From Acidimicrobiia bacterium (lineage in GTDB: Bacteria; Actinomycetota; Acidimicrobiia; Spongiisociales; ZC4RG35), in NCBI GenBank assembly GCA_025937235.1, contig JAICRU010000016.1, positions 1 through 44,847 of the forward strand: a stretch of 44,847 nt of DNA, read 5' to 3'. Positions 41,695-44,847 of this stretch are shown in pieces. The stretch's first letter is position 1. Every line of letters begins with the position of its first letter. The translations under genes and the position numbers were made by a program. Below the pieces are notes generated by a model. It saw nothing but the letters and a program-made list of their open reading frames with translations, searched no databases and had not been told where the DNA came from.

Positions 41695-43134
41695 TCAAAA
41701 CGCTGCCAGTTGATCGAAGGTGCATTCCTCGGGACGCTTGTCCTCACGGAACCCCTGGAAGGACGGGGCACGGAGACGGCCAGCCGAGGTGACGCCTCGA
41801 TGCTCGACTTTCGCTACCAACACGGGTGTGACCCAGTGGGCGCGACGTAACTCCGCCCGCTCCGTGAAGAGAGGCTCGGTCCCATCGAGCGCACCCAGCC
41901 GCTCCATCGCCTCCTCGAGCAAACCCCGGCCGAAGCCGGTTCCGACATTGCCCACATAACGCAGCTCACCGTCGTCGTAGGCCGCCATGACCAGTGACCC
42001 GATGGTCCCGGCCCGGGCTCGCTCACCCTCGGTCCAGCCCACGATCACCACATCGGCGTCGAAGCTGACCTTGACCTTGAGCCAGTCCTTCGACCGCGCC
42101 CCGGGCACGTAGCGCGAGCTGAGCCGCTTGGCCATGATCCCCTCCAGCCCCTGGTCGGCGGCGGCAGCGAACAACGCAACCCCCGCTCCTTGGGTGAGGG
42201 GCGAGACCTGGATCTGTTCAGACGGGACCACCGCCTCCTCCATGAGCCGACGTCTCTCCTCCAGGGCCAGGCCGGTCAGGTCACGGCCGTCGAGATAGAG
42301 GAGGTCGAAGACCATGTACACCACCGGGATCTGGCGGACTATCTCCTCGATCCGCCGCTCGTCCCGAAGATGCATTCGCTGTTGCAGACGCTGAAACGAG
42401 GGCACCCCGTCTTCGAAGGCGACGATCTCGCCGTCGAGCATCGCATCCAGGGCTACCACCTGGTTGTGAAGCCGCCGCAGTTCGGGATAGGCCACCGTGA
42501 CGTCCTTGTCGTTGCGGGTGATGAGACGGGTCTCCTCGTCGCACTCGGCGATCGCCCGGATCCCGTCCCACTTCGGCTCGTAGCCCCACTCCGGATCGTC
42601 GAACGCCTCGGCCGTGAGAGTGGCCAGCATCGGCTTGGGGGGTGGCCGGTCTTCAGCAGACGAGCGGAGATCTTTGGACATCATCGCCAGCCATTGGTCC
42701 TTGCCGTCCTTCGGCCCGGTATGGACCAGATGCCAGATGCCGCTGAGTCGTTCCCCATCGAGCCGAAAGGTGATTCGGTCCTCGCTCCGTCCTTCCATCC
42801 GGTATTCGCCACGGTCGAAGATGCGGACCTCACCACCGCCGTAGTCATCTTCGGGGATCGAACCCGTGAAGCTGCCCCACTCCATCGAGTGGTCGGGGGT
42901 ACGGATGGCGAGATGACGGTCACCACGACGTCGTGGGAGGCCCTTGGGAACGGCCCAGGAGACCAGCACCGGGCTGTCCCCGCTCATCATCTCGAGACGG
43001 ACGTCGTGATGGAGACGGGTGGCATGGTGTTGCTGTATGACGAATGTCGCCCCCACTGGTGCGTTCAGCGGGTCGACATCTGCCTCCCAGGCGTCGGCTC
43101 CCCGGGCTTCGCCCTTCTCGCTGGAGGAGGTCAT
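41695..43134 (-). CDS. ligD: DNA ligase D, phosphoesterase plus ligase domains only
   Basis: 479-residue LigD lacking the polymerase domain. Residues about 28-150 are the 3'-phosphoesterase domain: FVIQQHHATRLHHDVRLEM with His37, His42, His43 and Asp44, SWAVPKGLP, DHSMEWGSF. The ATP-dependent ligase domain (about 165-479) has Lys188 in EPKWDGIRA, DGEIVAF, FDLLYLDG, EGIMAKR, WLKVK and the OB-fold end. It trims 3' ends and seals breaks bound by Ku. Typical LigD also carries a polymerase; here that is the separate gene at 9647. Start ATG 43134. Confidence 0.96.
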   Translation of the reverse strand: MTSSSEKGEARGADAWEADVDPLNAPVGATFVIQQHHATRLHHDVRLEMMSGDSPVLVSWAVPKGLPRRRGDRHLAIRTPDHSMEWGSFTGSIPEDDYGGGEVRIFDRGEYRMEGRSEDRITFRLDGERLSGIWHLVHTGPKDGKDQWLAMMSKDLRSSAEDRPPPKPMLATLTAEAFDDPEWGYEPKWDGIRAIAECDEETRLITRNDKDVTVAYPELRRLHNQVVALDAMLDGEIVAFEDGVPSFQRLQQRMHLRDERRIEEIVRQIPVVYMVFDLLYLDGRDLTGLALEERRRLMEEAVVPSEQIQVSPLTQGAGVALFAAAADQGLEGIMAKRLSSRYVPGARSKDWLKVKVSFDADVVIVGWTEGERARAGTIGSLVMAAYDDGELRYVGNVGTGFGRGLLEEAMERLGALDGTEPLFTERAELRRAHWVTPVLVAKVEHRGVTSAGRLRAPSFQGFREDKRPEECTFDQLAAF

Positions 43135-43256
43135 CGATGCGCGAAGCTAGCCAAGGCTGCACGCTGCCCGATCGCCACGAGTAAGGTTGCATCGATGGGG
43201 TTGGGAGCAGCCCTCGTTCACGTCGCTGCTCCATCGGCACTATGTGGAGGCGAGGA

Positions 43257-44573
43257 ATGAGAAAGAAATGGCGCTGGCCCACGGCAGGAGTCGTCGGGTT
43301 GGTTGTAGCGGTGTCACTGTTCGTGATACCGGCGATGGGTGAGGACACGGTGACCACCGACGTCGGTCTCCTGCGGCTGCACATGGCCGGCGATGGGGAT
43401 CGACTGGTCTACGACCCGGTGGCACCGGGGCCGGATCTCATCCAGACCCTCACGCAGACGAACTGCAGGCTGTCGAGCACGGGCGCCAGCCTGACGACGA
43501 TCGTTGGCGGTGGGTCTCAGGCCAACAAGCAGCCCTACGCAGGACTCAAGGACCACCGGATCGGGGTGGGCCAGAACGGTGAAGGAAACGGGGAGCCTTG
43601 CGCCCGGATCAACAAGGACCTCGGACAGTTTCTCACGCTGAGTCTCGCCGGGACGCTGGCCGGCGACAGTATCAGCTACGCCGAGATCGACCTCGGCTTC
43701 AAGTTCAACGGTGACGTCGTCCTCGACCTGCGGACAGGCGGGCCGTCGGGAGCTCTGGTGGACACTGTGACCGTGCCCTGCAGCGGGCTCTCCGACTGCG
43801 GCCCTGACTCCGGTGGGTCGGACAACGAGCGAGCGATTCTCTGGGTCGACCCGAGCGACGATCCCGGGGCCGGTCACTGGCAATCGTTCCAGGTCGACGG
43901 GACGTTCGACACGATCGTGGTAAAGCCCGGGAACGCTGCCGCCTCGGGGTCGGTGTCGCTGGAGGCCGGTTTCAACGGATCTCCCGCCGGGCCGGTCGGA
44001 GCCACACTTGGAACGGTCGATACCTTGTTCCAAGTGGTCGACTCCTTTGAAGGCGAGATCGACTGCGGCGAGACCGAGACGCTGGATGACGGCGGCGACG
44101 CCACCCTCGAGATCACCCGCGGGTTCGACACCAACGGTGACTGCAAGGGCCCGCCGGACGGTCTGCTGTTCAGCTTCGAGTCCGGGGTCGAGGGCGACGA
44201 GCTGTTCGTCGACTTCATCGCCGAGCCGGTCGACGCCGATCCCGACACGGTGGCCCAATTCCTCGAAGTGATCACCTGGAGCTTCGACGCCCCGCCCAAC
44301 GTGCCCGGCGGTGAAGACCAGCACAGAACCCTCAGCTACGACGATCCGGGAGGCGCCGGCAGGCAGGTCATGCCCTGGTGTCTCGCCGATCCTCGTGACG
44401 CGGGCGGCGATTTGCCGGTGGGCACAGCCATGGATCCAGTGGACACCAGCGCCTACCTGCCCAGCGGTCACACCTCGTGTCTCATCGAGTCGACCAGTCA
44501 CGTCACCATGTTGGGCGACTTCGTCAAAGTCGACATCGTCTACAACGTCGGCGACGGCAAACGGTGGACCTGA
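43257..44573 (+). CDS. secreted protein of unknown family
   Basis: 438-residue exported protein. Sec signal MRKKWRWPTAGVVGLVVAVS, with likely cleavage after PAMG, then GEDTVTTDVGLLRLHMAGDG. The mature protein is rich in Gly, Asp, Ser and Thr and has paired Cys residues (TNCRLSS, CARIN, CSGLSDCGPDSGG, DCGETE, DCKGPP, WCLAD, SCLIES) probably disulphide linked. Beta-rich with no recognised domain; possibly cell-surface or released. SD GAGG precedes the ATG. Ends 34 bases inside the convergent TPR gene. Confidence 0.75.
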   Translation: MRKKWRWPTAGVVGLVVAVSLFVIPAMGEDTVTTDVGLLRLHMAGDGDRLVYDPVAPGPDLIQTLTQTNCRLSSTGASLTTIVGGGSQANKQPYAGLKDHRIGVGQNGEGNGEPCARINKDLGQFLTLSLAGTLAGDSISYAEIDLGFKFNGDVVLDLRTGGPSGALVDTVTVPCSGLSDCGPDSGGSDNERAILWVDPSDDPGAGHWQSFQVDGTFDTIVVKPGNAAASGSVSLEAGFNGSPAGPVGATLGTVDTLFQVVDSFEGEIDCGETETLDDGGDATLEITRGFDTNGDCKGPPDGLLFSFESGVEGDELFVDFIAEPVDADPDTVAQFLEVITWSFDAPPNVPGGEDQHRTLSYDDPGGAGRQVMPWCLADPRDAGGDLPVGTAMDPVDTSAYLPSGHTSCLIESTSHVTMLGDFVKVDIVYNVGDGKRWT

Positions 44574-44847
44574 GAGACTGACGCACCCAGGCCTTCGAGG
44601 AGGTGGTTCGCCTCCTCGAAGGCCTCTACATCGCCATCGCCGGCGGCAGCCTTGACCAGGAGCAGCAGGCCCTCCTCATAACCAAGCCTTTGCTCCCGGG
44701 CGCTAGCCAGCGCCGGCTCGATGTGACTCATGGCCTCGGCAGCCCGATCCAATGCGACCAAGGCGCCCGCCCGGAGCCGTTCCAACGGCACCTGGTACAA
44801 CGCCGCGTCCTCTCCAGCCAAGTGTGCCGCCTTCTCGATCACATCGA
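44540..44847 (-). CDS. C-terminal part of a TPR-type protein (truncated by window edge)
   Basis: The frame stays open to the end of the window, so the 5' part is missing. The visible 102 residues are helical repeats: LYQVPLERLRAGALVALDRA, EAMSHIEPALASAREQRLG, YEEGLLLLVKAAAGDG. They resemble the C-terminal TPR parts of the large cyclase/ATPase regulators, so it is probably another such protein, but the cyclase part is not visible. Last residues (HRLPSPTL) overlap the secreted gene. Confidence 0.65.
   Translation of the reverse strand, partial: DVIEKAAHLAGEDAALYQVPLERLRAGALVALDRAAEAMSHIEPALASAREQRLGYEEGLLLLVKAAAGDGDVEAFEEANHLLEGLGASVSQVHRLPSPTL

Noticed and set aside
43314-44501. Minus-strand open frame of 395 codons opposite the secreted protein
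   Set aside because: The plus frame has a signal peptide, an SD site and regular Cys spacing; the minus frame has none.
1-44847. tRNA, rRNA, CRISPR array, insertion sequence, prophage or origin
   Set aside because: No direct repeats with spacers, transposase or integrase genes, terminal repeats, tRNA-like cloverleaf or DnaA-box clusters were seen by eye; short RNAs cannot be excluded without a search.

Overview
The window comes from a high-GC actinobacterium, most likely an uncultured Acidimicrobiia-type lineage. This is inferred from several deazaflavin (F420)-type enzymes, a complete Streptomyces-style conservon, class III cyclase/NB-ARC/TPR fusions, an ATP-dependent LigB plus split LigD and Ku, a LigB-adjacent polymerase, and many leaderless-looking starts (a TAnnnT -10 box only 6-8 nt before ATG/GTG). 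No rRNA, tRNA, CRISPR array, insertion sequence or phage gene was seen. Genes are very densely packed: no stretch over 300 bases lacks a gene, and most convergent pairs end within a few bases of each other or overlap.

Layout. 1-443: remains of a frameshifted alpha/beta-hydrolase-type gene (minus). 466-6038: aldo/keto reductase, Lon protease (with an HspR-like operator), EEP-family phosphatase/nuclease, a small CxxC protein and an LCP cell-wall ligase. 6160-12339: TPR-cyclase, an operon of LigD-type polymerase and DNA ligase LigB, a double GNAT, a DUF4287 protein and a small RemA-like protein. 12344-18198: DUF385 deazaflavin protein, a kelch-PAS-metallo-beta-lactamase operon, DUF2255, DUF445, and Ku with a coupled 99-residue protein. 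18351-23628: BBE-type FAD oxidase and GMC oxidoreductase pair, coiled-coil protein, LLM F420 oxidoreductase and a small membrane protein carrying an apparent frameshift.

23635-28810 is the most interesting segment: a complete conservon (sensor ATPase, Roadblock, DUF742, small GTPase) with overlapping genes. Next to it are a membrane PAS 'histidine kinase' that has Ala where the phospho-acceptor His should be, and a HATPase-like protein without ATP-binding residues. The latter ends in the same RSALS-x-[FY]-x-RGR tail as the conservon sensor. I read these six genes as one candidate signalling module.

28926-44847: DHFR/RibD-like reductase, small membrane protein, two large cyclase/NB-ARC/TPR regulators (937 and 1001 residues), a CUT1 sugar ABC transporter without its own ATPase but with a LacI-type operator, GNAT, DUF385 protein, aminotransferase, a LigD lacking its polymerase domain (phosphoesterase plus ligase), a secreted protein, and the C-terminal end of another TPR-type protein running off the window. 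Across the window the NHEJ parts (Ku, polymerase, phosphoesterase-ligase, LigB) form a full end-joining set dispersed over about 35 kb in three loci.
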